Shown here in pieces: positions 41,963 to 50,077 of a stretch of 64,000 bases of DNA. Origin of the DNA: Actinoplanes sp. DH11 (GTDB lineage Bacteria; Actinomycetota; Actinomycetes; Mycobacteriales; Micromonosporaceae). A program made the position numbers and the translations under genes. The stretch is taken from the NCBI RefSeq assembly GCF_020873875.1, contig NZ_JAHWGU010000009.1, forward strand, positions 124,001 to 188,000, given 5' to 3'. The stretch's first letter is position 1, and the number at the start of each line of letters is the position of its first letter. The notes under the pieces are model-generated. The model saw nothing but the letters and a program-made list of their open reading frames with translations, did no database searches and was not told where the DNA came from.

Positions 41963-43798
41963 ATGCGCATCGTCCTGGCGACATTGACGGCGATAGCCGG
42001 TATGGCGGTAACCGGGTTCGTGGTGGCCCCCGCGGCCGCCGCACCCGGGATTCCGGCGGCCGCCGGCACCCAGCCGATCCACGACTACGCGTCCGCGATC
42101 CGCGAGCAGGTGTGGGTGCAGACGCCGGTCGACAGCGACGCCGACGGCCGGCCGGACCGGGTCGCCGTGCGCGTCATCCGGCCCGCCGCGACCACGACCG
42201 GCCTCAAGGTGCCGGCGATCCTGCAGGCCAGCCCGTACTACGCCGGCCTCAACGACGTGCCGAACCACGACGACATCGACCGCGACGGCGGTCTCACCGT
42301 GGGCTCGCTCGGCATCACCGACCGGTCGCAGAACATCACCTTCGCCGGTTACCTGGACAACTACTTCGTCCCGCGCGGCTACGCGGTGGTCTTCGCCGAC
42401 AGCCTGGGCAGCGGCGGCTCCGACGGCTGCCCCACCTCCGGCGGGCGCAACGAGACCCTCGGCGCCAAGGCCGTGGTCGACTGGCTGAACGGGCGCGCGC
42501 CCGCCTTCGACGCCGACGGGCGGCCGGTTCCGGCGAACTGGGCCACCGGGCGTACCGGCATGATCGGTGTCTCCTACAACGGGACGCTGCCCAACGCGGT
42601 CGCCGCCACCGGCGTGCGTGGCCTGGAGACGATCGTCCCGATCGCCGCGATCTCCTCCTGGTACGACTACTACCGCGCGAACGGCGGCGTCGTCGCACCC
42701 GGCGGCTTCCAGGGCGAGGACACCGACGTGCTGGCCAAGGCCGTGCTGACCAGGCAGAACCCGGAGGTCTGCGCCGGCGTCATGAGTCATCTGGAGACGG
42801 CGCAGGACCGGGAGACCGGCGACTACAGCGCCTTCTGGGACGAGCGGAACTACGTCAAGGACGCCGGCAAGGTACGCGCCAGCGTCCTGCTCGTGCACGG
42901 TCTGCACGACGACAACGTCCGCACCGGACAGGCCGGCCAGTGGTGGGACGCGCTCTCCGCGCGCGGGGTGCCCCGCAAGATCTGGTGGCACCAGGCCGGG
43001 CACACCGACCCCTTCAACGTACGCCGCCAGCAGTGGCTCACCACCCTGCACCGCTGGTTCGACCAGTGGCTCTACAAGATCGACACCGGGATCATGCGGG
43101 AACCGATGGCCGACGTCGAGGTCGCGCCGAACGTCTGGCAGACCTCGCGGACCTGGCCGCCGGCCACCACCCGCCCGGCACACCTGTGGCTGGGTGACGG
43201 CACGCTCGGCACCGGCCGCTCCTACCAGCGGCAGACGTTCGTCGACGACCCGTCCCGGACCGCCGCGGACCTGGTCGCCGCGCCCGCCGGCGACCCCAAC
43301 CGGCTCGCCTACCTCACCGCGCCACTGACCCGGCAGACCCGGATCTCCGGCACCCCGGAGGTGTCAGTCCGCGCCGACCTGACGGGCGAGTCGCCGTACC
43401 TGACCGCGCTGCTCGTCGACTACGGCCCCGCCGACCGGTTCGCCGGCACCCGCGTCCTGCCCGAACGGGACTGCGTCGGCCCCGGCATCGAGGGCGACCC
43501 GGGATGCTTCAACCGGCGGGAGTACGTCATCGCCAACACGCCGTACGAGATCGTCTCGCGCGGCTGGCTCGACGTCCGGAACCGTTTCTCGCCGTCCCGG
43601 ACCGTGCCGGTGGAGCCGGGCAAGCCGTACACGTTCCGCTGGGACCTGCAGACCACCGACCACATCTTCGAGACCGGGCACCGGATCGGCCTGGTACTGA
43701 TCTCCACCGAGCGCGACCACACCCTGCGGTACCCGGCCGGCACCGTGGTGGGCGTGCAGCCGGGCCTCTCCAGCCTCCAGGTGCGCGTCGGCCGATAA
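41963..43798 (+). CDS. Secreted X-Pro dipeptidyl peptidase / CocE-type hydrolase
   Basis: The 611-aa protein starts MRIVLATLTAIAGMAVTGFVVAPAAAA (signal peptide). The alpha/beta hydrolase core contains GVSYNGT (nucleophile Ser), VLLVHGLHDDNV (acid) and HQAGHTDPF (His). The C-terminal jelly-roll domain typical of PepX/CocE begins near 395 (PAHLWLGDGTLG). The segment FVPRGYAVVFADSLGSGGSDGC is a family landmark. It releases Xaa-Pro dipeptides. It is divergent from the M28 peptidase, so the two form an extracellular peptide-degrading pair. It is apparently leaderless. Confidence 0.9.
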   Translation: MRIVLATLTAIAGMAVTGFVVAPAAAAPGIPAAAGTQPIHDYASAIREQVWVQTPVDSDADGRPDRVAVRVIRPAATTTGLKVPAILQASPYYAGLNDVPNHDDIDRDGGLTVGSLGITDRSQNITFAGYLDNYFVPRGYAVVFADSLGSGGSDGCPTSGGRNETLGAKAVVDWLNGRAPAFDADGRPVPANWATGRTGMIGVSYNGTLPNAVAATGVRGLETIVPIAAISSWYDYYRANGGVVAPGGFQGEDTDVLAKAVLTRQNPEVCAGVMSHLETAQDRETGDYSAFWDERNYVKDAGKVRASVLLVHGLHDDNVRTGQAGQWWDALSARGVPRKIWWHQAGHTDPFNVRRQQWLTTLHRWFDQWLYKIDTGIMREPMADVEVAPNVWQTSRTWPPATTRPAHLWLGDGTLGTGRSYQRQTFVDDPSRTAADLVAAPAGDPNRLAYLTAPLTRQTRISGTPEVSVRADLTGESPYLTALLVDYGPADRFAGTRVLPERDCVGPGIEGDPGCFNRREYVIANTPYEIVSRGWLDVRNRFSPSRTVPVEPGKPYTFRWDLQTTDHIFETGHRIGLVLISTERDHTLRYPAGTVVGVQPGLSSLQVRVGR

Positions 43799-43805
43799 TC
43801 GGGGG

Positions 43806-44657
43806 GTGCCATCGCACTACGAGATCCTCGGCTCCGGGCCGGTCCTGGGTTACTCGCACGGCAACCTGTTCAGCCCGCGGGTCGAGGACGCGATCGGCAT
43901 CCTGGACTGGACCCCGGTGGCCCGCCGGCGCACCGTGGTGCGGCACCACCAGCGCGGGCACGGCCGGTCGCCGGGGGAGCCGGACCCGGCGCGCTACACG
44001 TGGGCGGCGCTCGCGGGCGACCTGCTCGACCTCGCCGACCGCGTGGCCGGGCTCTCCGACTCGCCCGCTGTGCCTGCCGGATCCGCCGGGCCTGCTGGGT
44101 CTGCTGTCCCTGCTGTGCCTGCTGGGTCTGCCGGGCCTGACGGTGGGTCGGCGACGGTGGACTGGGCCGGTTCCTCGATGGGTGCCGCCGCCCTGCTCTG
44201 GGCCGCGACCGCCCGGCCGGAACGGTTCCGCCGCCTGATCTTGATGAGCCCGCCGGTGGTCCGAGAGGCCCGCGCGCAGCAGGCCCGCGGCTACCGGCAC
44301 GGCGCTGCCACGGTGGAACGGGACGGCAAGGAGGCCTGGATCCGGGCGCTGCGCCGCTTCCCGAAACCGCCGATCTTCGCGGACGTGCCGACCTGGCAGT
44401 TCGACGCCGACGTGCCGGCGGACCTGCTGCCCTCGGTGCTGCGCGGCGCCGCCGCCTCGGACCTGCCGGACGACGCGGTCCTGCACGCGATCACGCACCC
44501 GGTGCTGACCCTGGCGTGGGAGGGCGACCGAGGGCATCCGGTGGCGACTGCCGAACTGCTCGCGGGCGTGCTGCCGGCCGCCCGCCTGCACGTCTCCGCG
44601 TCGGTGGACGACATCCGTACCTGGCCGGCCCGGATCGCCACCTTCCTCGACGAGTGA
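43806..44657 (+). CDS. Alpha/beta-fold hydrolase with repetitive insert
   Basis: The GTG start lies 7 bp after the peptidase stop. In this 283-aa protein, VLGYSHGNLFSPR is the oxyanion region, DWAGSSMGAAALLWA the nucleophile elbow (Ser in GSSMG), WEGDRGHPV the acid region and SVDDIRTWP the end. The usual catalytic His near the C-terminus is not obvious. A Pro/Ala/Gly/Ser-rich insert (PAVPAGSAGPAGSAVPAV, encoded by short GC-rich repeats at about 44069-44150) interrupts the strand before the elbow. The protein is cytoplasmic. Confidence 0.75.
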   Translation: MPSHYEILGSGPVLGYSHGNLFSPRVEDAIGILDWTPVARRRTVVRHHQRGHGRSPGEPDPARYTWAALAGDLLDLADRVAGLSDSPAVPAGSAGPAGSAVPAVPAGSAGPDGGSATVDWAGSSMGAAALLWAATARPERFRRLILMSPPVVREARAQQARGYRHGAATVERDGKEAWIRALRRFPKPPIFADVPTWQFDADVPADLLPSVLRGAAASDLPDDAVLHAITHPVLTLAWEGDRGHPVATAELLAGVLPAARLHVSASVDDIRTWPARIATFLDE

Positions 44658-44726
44658 GGAGCCTTCGCTAGTCGGGTTGTGAGTCGGTAGCCGCGGTCGG
44701 CTGCGGTGGCTCCGCGTGGCGTAGTG

Positions 44727-44795
44727 GATCTGCTGGCGGTGCGAAATCGCGGTTCTGACCCCTTGACCACAGCGATTTCGCACCGCCAGCAGATC
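44727..44795. repeat. Palindromic repeat element, copy 1
   Basis: A perfect 24-bp inverted repeat (arms 44727-44750 and 44772-44795) surrounds a 21-nt loop and starts GATCTGCTGGCGGTGCGAAA. The same element, with diverged arms, occurs at 48331-48399, and both are followed by GATCAAC-R-TCTCGAC. It lies in the 324-bp gene-free gap 44658-44981; apart from this element nothing else is recognisable there. Confidence 0.85.
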
Positions 44796-44981
44796 AACGT
44801 CTCGACACCGGCGGCGTGTCCGGCGCTGCCGGGGCCAGGCTGGCGGCGATCTACGGCCTGACGATCCGGAATCGGTGACCGGACCGGTATCCGGGTGGGT
44901 GCCCGCAGGGCGTGCGCTTTGTCGCCTCTGGACGGATACTGGGCATCGGTCTTGGTGGATTCGCCGGAGTGGGTGAGATCT

Positions 44982-45962
44982 ATGCGGAGAGCACCCTTTG
45001 TCGCGGCCGCGGTGGCGACGCTGCTGCTGGCCGTCGGAGTCGTGTGGGGGGACGACGACGCGGTCGCCGGTGACTTCCTGGACGGGCGGCAGCTGCGGCT
45101 GATGGCGCCGGCGGCGCCCGGCGGCGGCTGGGACCAGACCGCCCGGGAGATGCAGACCGCGCTGCGGGACGTGGTGGGGCGCACCGAGGTCTACAACGTG
45201 GCCGGCGCGGGCGGGACGATCGGGCTCAGCCAGTTCGAGCGGTACCACGGCGACGCCACCCAGCTCATGGTGATGGGCCTGGTCATGCTGGGGGCGATCG
45301 AGAGCAACGACTCGCCGGTCACGCTCGGCGCGGTCACGCCGATCGCGCGGCTCACCACCGACTACGAAGTGATCGTGGTGCGCGCGGACTCGCCGCTGAA
45401 GGCCATGCCGGACCTGGTGGCCCGGATGCGCGACAACCTGGGCTCGGCCTCCTTCGCGGGCGGGTCGGCGGGTGGCGCGGAGCAGATCCTGGCCGGCCTG
45501 ATCGCCGGAGCGGTCGGTGCGGATCCGGGGGACGTCAACTACGTGGCGCACTCCGGTGGCGGTGAGGCGCTGGCCACGGTGCTCTCCGGCCGGGCCGCCG
45601 CGGGCGTCTCCGGCGTCTCCGAACTGGAGGCACAGATCCGGGCCGGCACGGTACGCGCCCTCGCCGTCTCCAGCGGCGACCGGCTGCCCAACCTGCCCGG
45701 CGTGCCGACGCTCAAGGAGTCCGGCGTCGACGTGGAACTGGCGAACTGGCGCGGCGTGGTCGCACCGGCCGGCATCGGCGGCGCCGACGAGAAGGCCCTG
45801 GAGGACCTGGTGGTGCGGATGACCCGGGGTGAGGCGTGGCGCGAGACGCTCACCCGGCGCGGCTGGGGTGACGCGACCCTTGCCGGACCGGACTTCGACA
45901 GGTTCCTCGGCAACGAGCAGCGCACCGTGCAGGACATCCTGGTGAAGATGGGGCTGGCATGA
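44982..45962 (+). CDS. tctC: Tripartite tricarboxylate transporter substrate-binding protein (TctC/Bug)
   Basis: The 326-aa protein has a signal peptide (PFVAAAVATLLLAVGVVWG). The mature protein shows LMAPAAPGGGWDQTAREMQ, NVAGAGGTIGLSQF, VVVRADSPLKAMPDLV, SFAGGSAGGAEQ and NWRGVVAPAGI, all standard Bug/TctC blocks. The binding protein delivers citrate-like carboxylates to the membrane pair TctAB. The operon is tctC-tctB-tctA, with a 4-bp overlap into tctB. Confidence 0.9.
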   Translation: MRRAPFVAAAVATLLLAVGVVWGDDDAVAGDFLDGRQLRLMAPAAPGGGWDQTAREMQTALRDVVGRTEVYNVAGAGGTIGLSQFERYHGDATQLMVMGLVMLGAIESNDSPVTLGAVTPIARLTTDYEVIVVRADSPLKAMPDLVARMRDNLGSASFAGGSAGGAEQILAGLIAGAVGADPGDVNYVAHSGGGEALATVLSGRAAAGVSGVSELEAQIRAGTVRALAVSSGDRLPNLPGVPTLKESGVDVELANWRGVVAPAGIGGADEKALEDLVVRMTRGEAWRETLTRRGWGDATLAGPDFDRFLGNEQRTVQDILVKMGLA

Positions 45963-46492
45963 CCGCGCCACCGGAACCGGGCCAGCCAGACAGCGCGCAG
46001 ACGGACCGTGCTCAGGCGGACCGTCCGCTGGTGGACCGTGCGCAGGCCCGGGCCACCGCCCTGCTGGGACTGATAATGGTCATCGGGGCGATCGTCGTGC
46101 TCGTCGACGCGGCACGGCTGCGCGACTCCGACGACGCGGTCGGGCCGGCGGCGGCGCCCACGCTGCTGGGGATCCTGCTCGGCACGACCGGGCTGCTGCT
46201 GGCGGTGCAGGGGGCGCGCTCCGCCCGTACCGCACCGGAATCCGCTCTCGAGAAACGGCGCCTCTGGCGCCTCGCCGGCCTGGTGGGCGCGCTCATCGCG
46301 TTCGCTCTGCTTCTTCCGATCATGGGGTACGTGGTGAGCTCCACCGCCCTCTTCACGGCGGCTGCCCTGCTGCTCGGCGCGCCGCATCCCGCCCGGGTGG
46401 TGGCCTACGGGTGGACCGTCGCCGTCGCCGCTTTCCTGATCTTCGACCGGCTGATCGGTCTGTCGCTGCCCGCCGGGCCGTGGGGGTTCTAG
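45959..46492 (+). CDS. tctB: Tripartite tricarboxylate transporter small membrane subunit
   Basis: The 177-aa protein has four hydrophobic helices and a polar, repetitive N-terminal extension (QTDRAQADRPLVDRAQ). DSDDAVGPAAAPTLLGILL and the terminal FDRLIGLSLPAGPWG are TctB signatures. The start overlaps tctC; tctA begins 3 bp after the stop. Confidence 0.88.
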   Translation: MTAPPEPGQPDSAQTDRAQADRPLVDRAQARATALLGLIMVIGAIVVLVDAARLRDSDDAVGPAAAPTLLGILLGTTGLLLAVQGARSARTAPESALEKRRLWRLAGLVGALIAFALLLPIMGYVVSSTALFTAAALLLGAPHPARVVAYGWTVAVAAFLIFDRLIGLSLPAGPWGF

Positions 46493-46495
46493 ACG

Positions 46496-48172
46496 ATGGA
46501 TGCGTTGCTGACCGGTTTTGCCGAGGCGCTGACCCCGGCGAACCTGTTCTGGGCGCTGATCGGCGTCACGATCGGCACGGCGGTCGGCGTGCTGCCCGGC
46601 ATCGGGCCGGCACTCACCGTGGCGCTGCTGCTGCCGATCACTTTCCGCCTCGAACCGGCCGCCGCCCTGATCATGTTCGCCGGCATCTACTACGGCGGCA
46701 TGTACGGCGGCTCCACCACCTCGATCCTGCTGAACACCCCCGGTGAGAGCGCGTCCGTCGCGACCGCCCTGGAAGGCAACAAGATGGCCCGCGCCGGCCG
46801 CGGCGCCGCGGCCCTGGCCACCGCCGCGATCGGCAGCTTCGTGGCCGGCACCATCGGCACGATCGCGCTCACCATCGCCGCGCCCCTCGTCGCCGATATC
46901 GCGACCAGTTTCGGACCCCCGGAGTACGTCGCCCTGATGGCCGTGGCGTTCGTGACGGTGAGCGCGCTGCTCGGCCCCAGCCTGCTCCGGGGCGCCGCGA
47001 GCCTGGTCATCGGCGCGACCCTGGGCGTGGTCGGCATCGACACGCTCACCGGGCAACCACGCCTCACCTTCGGCGTGCCGTCCCTGCTCGACGGCATCGA
47101 CGTGGTGATCGTGGTGGTGGCGCTGTTCGCGCTCGGCGAGACGTTCGCGCACGCTCTGGCCGGCACCGGGCACACCCGGGTCGAGCCGGTCCGCGGCGTA
47201 CCCATGCTGTCCCGCGCCGACTTCCGCCGCTCCTGGCCGGCATGGCTGCGCGGCACCGCGCTGGGTTTCCCGATCGGCAGCCTGCCGGCCGGTGGCGCCG
47301 ACGTGCCCACCTTCCTCAGCTACGGCCTGGAGAAACGGCTCTCGAAGCACCCGGAGGAGTTCGGGCACGGCGCCATCGAGGGCGTCGCCGGGCCGGAGTC
47401 GGCGAACAACGCGGCAGCGGCAGGTGTGCTGGTCCCGCTGCTCACCATCGGCCTGCCCACCTCGGCGACGGCAGCGGTGATCCTGACCGCGTTCCAGTCC
47501 TACGGCCTGCAGCCCGGCCCGCAGCTGTTCACCGAGTCCGGTGACCTGGTGTGGGCGCTCATCGCCAGCCTCTACATCGGCAACGTCCTGCTGCTCGTGC
47601 TCAACCTGCCGCTGGCCCGGGTCTGGGCCCGGCTGCTGGGCATCCCCGCGTACGGCATCTACGCCGGAGTGCTCGTCTTCGCCTGCCTGGGCACGTTCGC
47701 GGCCGGCGGGACGATGGCGGATCTCGTGGTGCTGACCGTGCTCGGCCTGATCGGCCTGCTGATGCGCGAGGCCGGGGTGCCGGTCGCCCCGGCGATCGTC
47801 GGGCTGATCCTGGCACCGCTCGCCGAGCAGCAGTTGCGGCGGGCGCTGGCGCTGTCCGACGGCGACTGGAGTGTGCTGGTCTCCAGCCCGCTGACCGTGG
47901 TGCTGTGGATCCTGGTGGCGGCGGCCCTGCTGGCACCGGCGGTGCTGGCCGTGGTCAGGCACGTGCGCCGGCGGGAGGTTCGCGAGCGGGACCAGAAGCG
48001 GGACCAGGAGCGGGACCGAGACCGGGAGAGCGCGGGTGGGTCGGGCCGGGACAGTGCGGGTGAGCCGGGCCGGGACGGTGCGGGTGGGTCGGGCCGGGAC
48101 GGTGCGGGTGGGTCGGGCCGGGACAGTGTGGGTGGGCCGGATCGGGGCAGCTCGGACGTCGATGGGCAGTGA
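46496..48172 (+). CDS. tctA: Tripartite tricarboxylate transporter large membrane subunit
   Basis: The 558-aa protein has about 12 transmembrane helices. The hallmark stretch [20 protein letters not shown] and [20 protein letters not shown] lie near the N-terminus, and the matching second-half motif is [20 protein letters not shown]. The last 55 residues form an unusual hydrophilic tail: charged [16 protein letters not shown], then about five [12 protein letters not shown] repeats encoded by tandem 30-bp units. Most TctA proteins end near residue 500, so the tail is an add-on. Confidence 0.9.
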   Translation: MDALLTGFAEALTPANLFWALIGVTIGTAVGVLPGIGPALTVALLLPITFRLEPAAALIMFAGIYYGGMYGGSTTSILLNTPGESASVATALEGNKMARAGRGAAALATAAIGSFVAGTIGTIALTIAAPLVADIATSFGPPEYVALMAVAFVTVSALLGPSLLRGAASLVIGATLGVVGIDTLTGQPRLTFGVPSLLDGIDVVIVVVALFALGETFAHALAGTGHTRVEPVRGVPMLSRADFRRSWPAWLRGTALGFPIGSLPAGGADVPTFLSYGLEKRLSKHPEEFGHGAIEGVAGPESANNAAAAGVLVPLLTIGLPTSATAAVILTAFQSYGLQPGPQLFTESGDLVWALIASLYIGNVLLLVLNLPLARVWARLLGIPAYGIYAGVLVFACLGTFAAGGTMADLVVLTVLGLIGLLMREAGVPVAPAIVGLILAPLAEQQLRRALALSDGDWSVLVSSPLTVVLWILVAAALLAPAVLAVVRHVRRREVRERDQKRDQERDRDRESAGGSGRDSAGEPGRDGAGGSGRDGAGGSGRDSVGGPDRGSSDVDGQ

Positions 48173-48330
48173 GCGTGGTGTCTCGATGGCTTTGTCGAGC
48201 AGCGATTGTCGGCCTTCTGCCGTTTTGTGACGGTAGGTCGCCGTGCTGAGCGTGGCATACCGGACGTCGACGCGGCAGCGCGGTGTTTCGTTGCCCTCGG
48301 CTCCTTCGCGATCAGCCGCCCGGCGATGGT

Positions 48331-48399
48331 GATCTGCTAGCGCTACGAAATCGCGGTTTCAGCCCCTTGATCACAGCGATTTTGCATCGCTAGCAGATC
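48331..48399. repeat. Palindromic repeat element, copy 2
   Basis: Arms 48331-48354 and 48376-48399 start GATCTGCTAGCGCTACGAAA, with three mismatches between arms and a 21-nt loop close to that of copy 1. It lies downstream of tctA; copy 1 lies just upstream of tctC. It is therefore a dispersed repeat rather than a one-off hairpin. Confidence 0.8.
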
Positions 48400-48554
48400 A
48401 ACATCTCGACGTGGATCACGCGTCCGGTGCCGCCGGGACCAGGAACAAGGGGCGGCCCGGGTTGATGCGCGGGCGGTATCGGGCTGGGGGCGACCGTCGG
48501 TTGGTGGCGGTCGGACAGCGACGTTCGGGCGGCGCGGATCGCGGGGCAGCGACG

Positions 48555-48770
48555 GCGCGGCCGGGGGTGACGGCCGTGGGGCGACGGTTCGGGCGGCGAC
48601 GGCTTGGGCGCGGCCGGGGGTGACTGCCGTGGGGCGACGGTTCGGGGCGGCGACGGCTTGGGCGCGGCCTGGGGTGACTGCCGTGGCGACGGTTCGGGGT
48701 GGCGACGGCTTGGGGCGGCCCGGGGTGACCGTCGTGGGGCAGTGGTCGGGCGGCGGCGGTTGCGGGCGAC
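48555..48770. repeat. 53-bp tandem repeat, about four copies
   Basis: Copies begin near 48555, 48608, 48662 and 48713, each opening GCGCGGCC-G4-TGA and containing GGCGACGGTTCGGG. The repeat fills most of the gene-free stretch 48173-48796 between tctA and the DUF5947 gene. No credible coding frame was seen there. Confidence 0.8.
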
Positions 48771-48796
48771 GGTCGGGGGCTGACGGCCGGGGCCCG

Positions 48797-49372
48797 TCAG
48801 CAGCGGGCGTGCACCCGGGCGAAGAACATCGCCAGGCTGTGCTGCGCGCCCGCTCCGCCGTCGTAGCCACGCCAGCTCAGCCGCAGCGCGCCCGCCAGTT
48901 CGAGGCAGGCGTCGATCGGCACCAGGAAGCTGCCGCCGGACCGGCGCAGCAGCAGTGCCTCCACGCCGGGGCGCAGCGTGCCGAACGCCGGGTGCCGCCG
49001 GACGAGGCGGTCCCACACGGTGGCCGGCAGGGCTGTCTCGGTGGTGCCGCGCGGGCCGGGGCAGCAGGCGACGAGCCGGTCGGCGGCCATCGACAGGAAG
49101 GCGGGACCGGCCGGGATCCGCAGGTCGTCCCATGTCTCCTCGGTCAGCACCTCGCCGGGGAACTCCAGGTACCGCTCCGGTACGGGCTGGAACCGATCGT
49201 CGGCCCGGGTTTCGTGACAGGCCGGGCAGCCGCAGACGAGGGACTGTTCCCGCACGTCGACGAGGTGCCGGTGCCGGGCGCCGATGGTCGCGGAACAGAG
49301 GGCGCACCGCGGGCCGGCGGGTGACGGCGCGGGCCGGGCGGCCGGCGCGGACTGGCGGACTTTCGAGGTCAT
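48797..49372 (-). CDS. DUF5947 family protein
   Basis: The ATG at 49372 follows GGAGGT; ten further upstream residues are possible. The 191-aa protein has a zinc-ribbon-like N-terminus CALCSATIGARHRHLVDV and CGCPACHE. WDDLRIPAGPAFLSM, ALPATVWDRLVRRHP, GVEALLLRRSGGSFLVPIDACLELAGALRLSWRGYDGG and a closing MFFARVHARC follow. This is the DUF5947 pattern, usually found next to actinobacterial group 5 [NiFe]-hydrogenase genes. No hydrogenase gene is present in this window. Its biochemical role is unknown. Confidence 0.75.
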   Translation of the reverse strand: MTSKVRQSAPAARPAPSPAGPRCALCSATIGARHRHLVDVREQSLVCGCPACHETRADDRFQPVPERYLEFPGEVLTEETWDDLRIPAGPAFLSMAADRLVACCPGPRGTTETALPATVWDRLVRRHPAFGTLRPGVEALLLRRSGGSFLVPIDACLELAGALRLSWRGYDGGAGAQHSLAMFFARVHARC

Positions 49373-49532
49373 CACTACCTCCGAGGCGCCGGTGGGGCAC
49401 ACAGGCTAACCGCGCCGATGACGGTGTGCGCCGAAAACCACCCGACGGCGTGACCTCGTCGTTGAAAGAATTTTCATACCCGTCGAATGTGGCGTACGGG
49501 TTGCATATTGACGCAGCTCACCATGGGGCTGT

Positions 49533-49955
49533 GTGACAGCGCCCGGGCCGCCACTGTGGACGGAGGCCGCCCGCTGGCCGACCGATCGGAAGCAAGAACT
49601 TGCAGATCTTGCGGTCACTGTCGAAAGGGATCGTCATGCGTACCACGAAGCGTCTTGCCGCCGGACCGCCGGCTTCACCGCCTGGGGGCAGAGCGTCCAG
49701 GTCGTCGGCAGCATCCCGGAGCTCGGCTTCTGGAACACGGCGAAGGCCGTCCCGCTGACCACCACCGCCGGCACGTTCCCCACCTGGACCGGCGGGGTGG
49801 CGCTGCCGCCGAACACGTACGTCGAGTTCCAGTACGTCGTGAAGAACGCGAACGGCACGGTCGCCCGCTGGGAGAAGGGCTACCAGCAGAACCGGGCCAC
49901 GATCACCCCGCCGACCGGCACCTGGATCACCCATGACACGTTCGGCGGATACTGA
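49533..49955 (+). pseudogene. Remnant of a secreted amylolytic enzyme: CBM20 starch-binding domain
   Basis: The C-terminal 95 residues are a clear CBM20: VQVVGSIPELGFWNTAKAVPL, FPTWTGGVALPPNTYVEFQYV and NRATITPPTGTW. The frame opens at a GTG (49533) with an implausible N-terminus. In the +1 frame, an ATG at 49636 with GAAAGGGATCGTC ahead encodes MRTTKRLAA, which looks like the start of a signal peptide. The likely history is loss of the catalytic region and a frameshift, leaving promoter, signal-peptide start and CBM20 fused out of frame. Confidence 0.6.
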
Positions 49956-50020
49956 GCCGGCCCGCAAAAAGACGCAGGTAAAAGCGCGGATAGAAAGCGC
50001 AGGTAGAACGCCCGAGGGAG

Positions 50021-50057
50021 CGTGCCGAGGGATATGTCGCAGATATCCCTCGGCACG
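50021..50057. promoter_or_regulatory. Perfect 15-bp inverted repeat ahead of the NACHT gene
   Basis: CGTGCCGAGGGATAT and its exact complement flank a 7-nt loop. It ends 9 bp before a TATAGT -10 element, covering the expected -35 region, so an operator is more likely than a terminator, though it could serve the upstream CBM20 remnant too. Confidence 0.65.
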
Positions 50058-50065
50058 TCCGTCCA

Positions 50066-50071
50066 TATAGT
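50066..50071 (+). promoter_or_regulatory. -10 element TATAGT of the NACHT gene
   Basis: TATAGT ends 7 nt before GTG 50078, giving a leaderless transcript; there is no ribosome site before either GTG (50072, 50078). Confidence 0.55.
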
Positions 50072-50077
50072 GTGCGG

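Noticed and set aside
48173..48796. Small genes in the repeat-rich gap after tctA
   Set aside because: Open frames there are artefacts of the 53-bp tandem repeat and the palindromic element. No ribosome site or recognisable protein was found.
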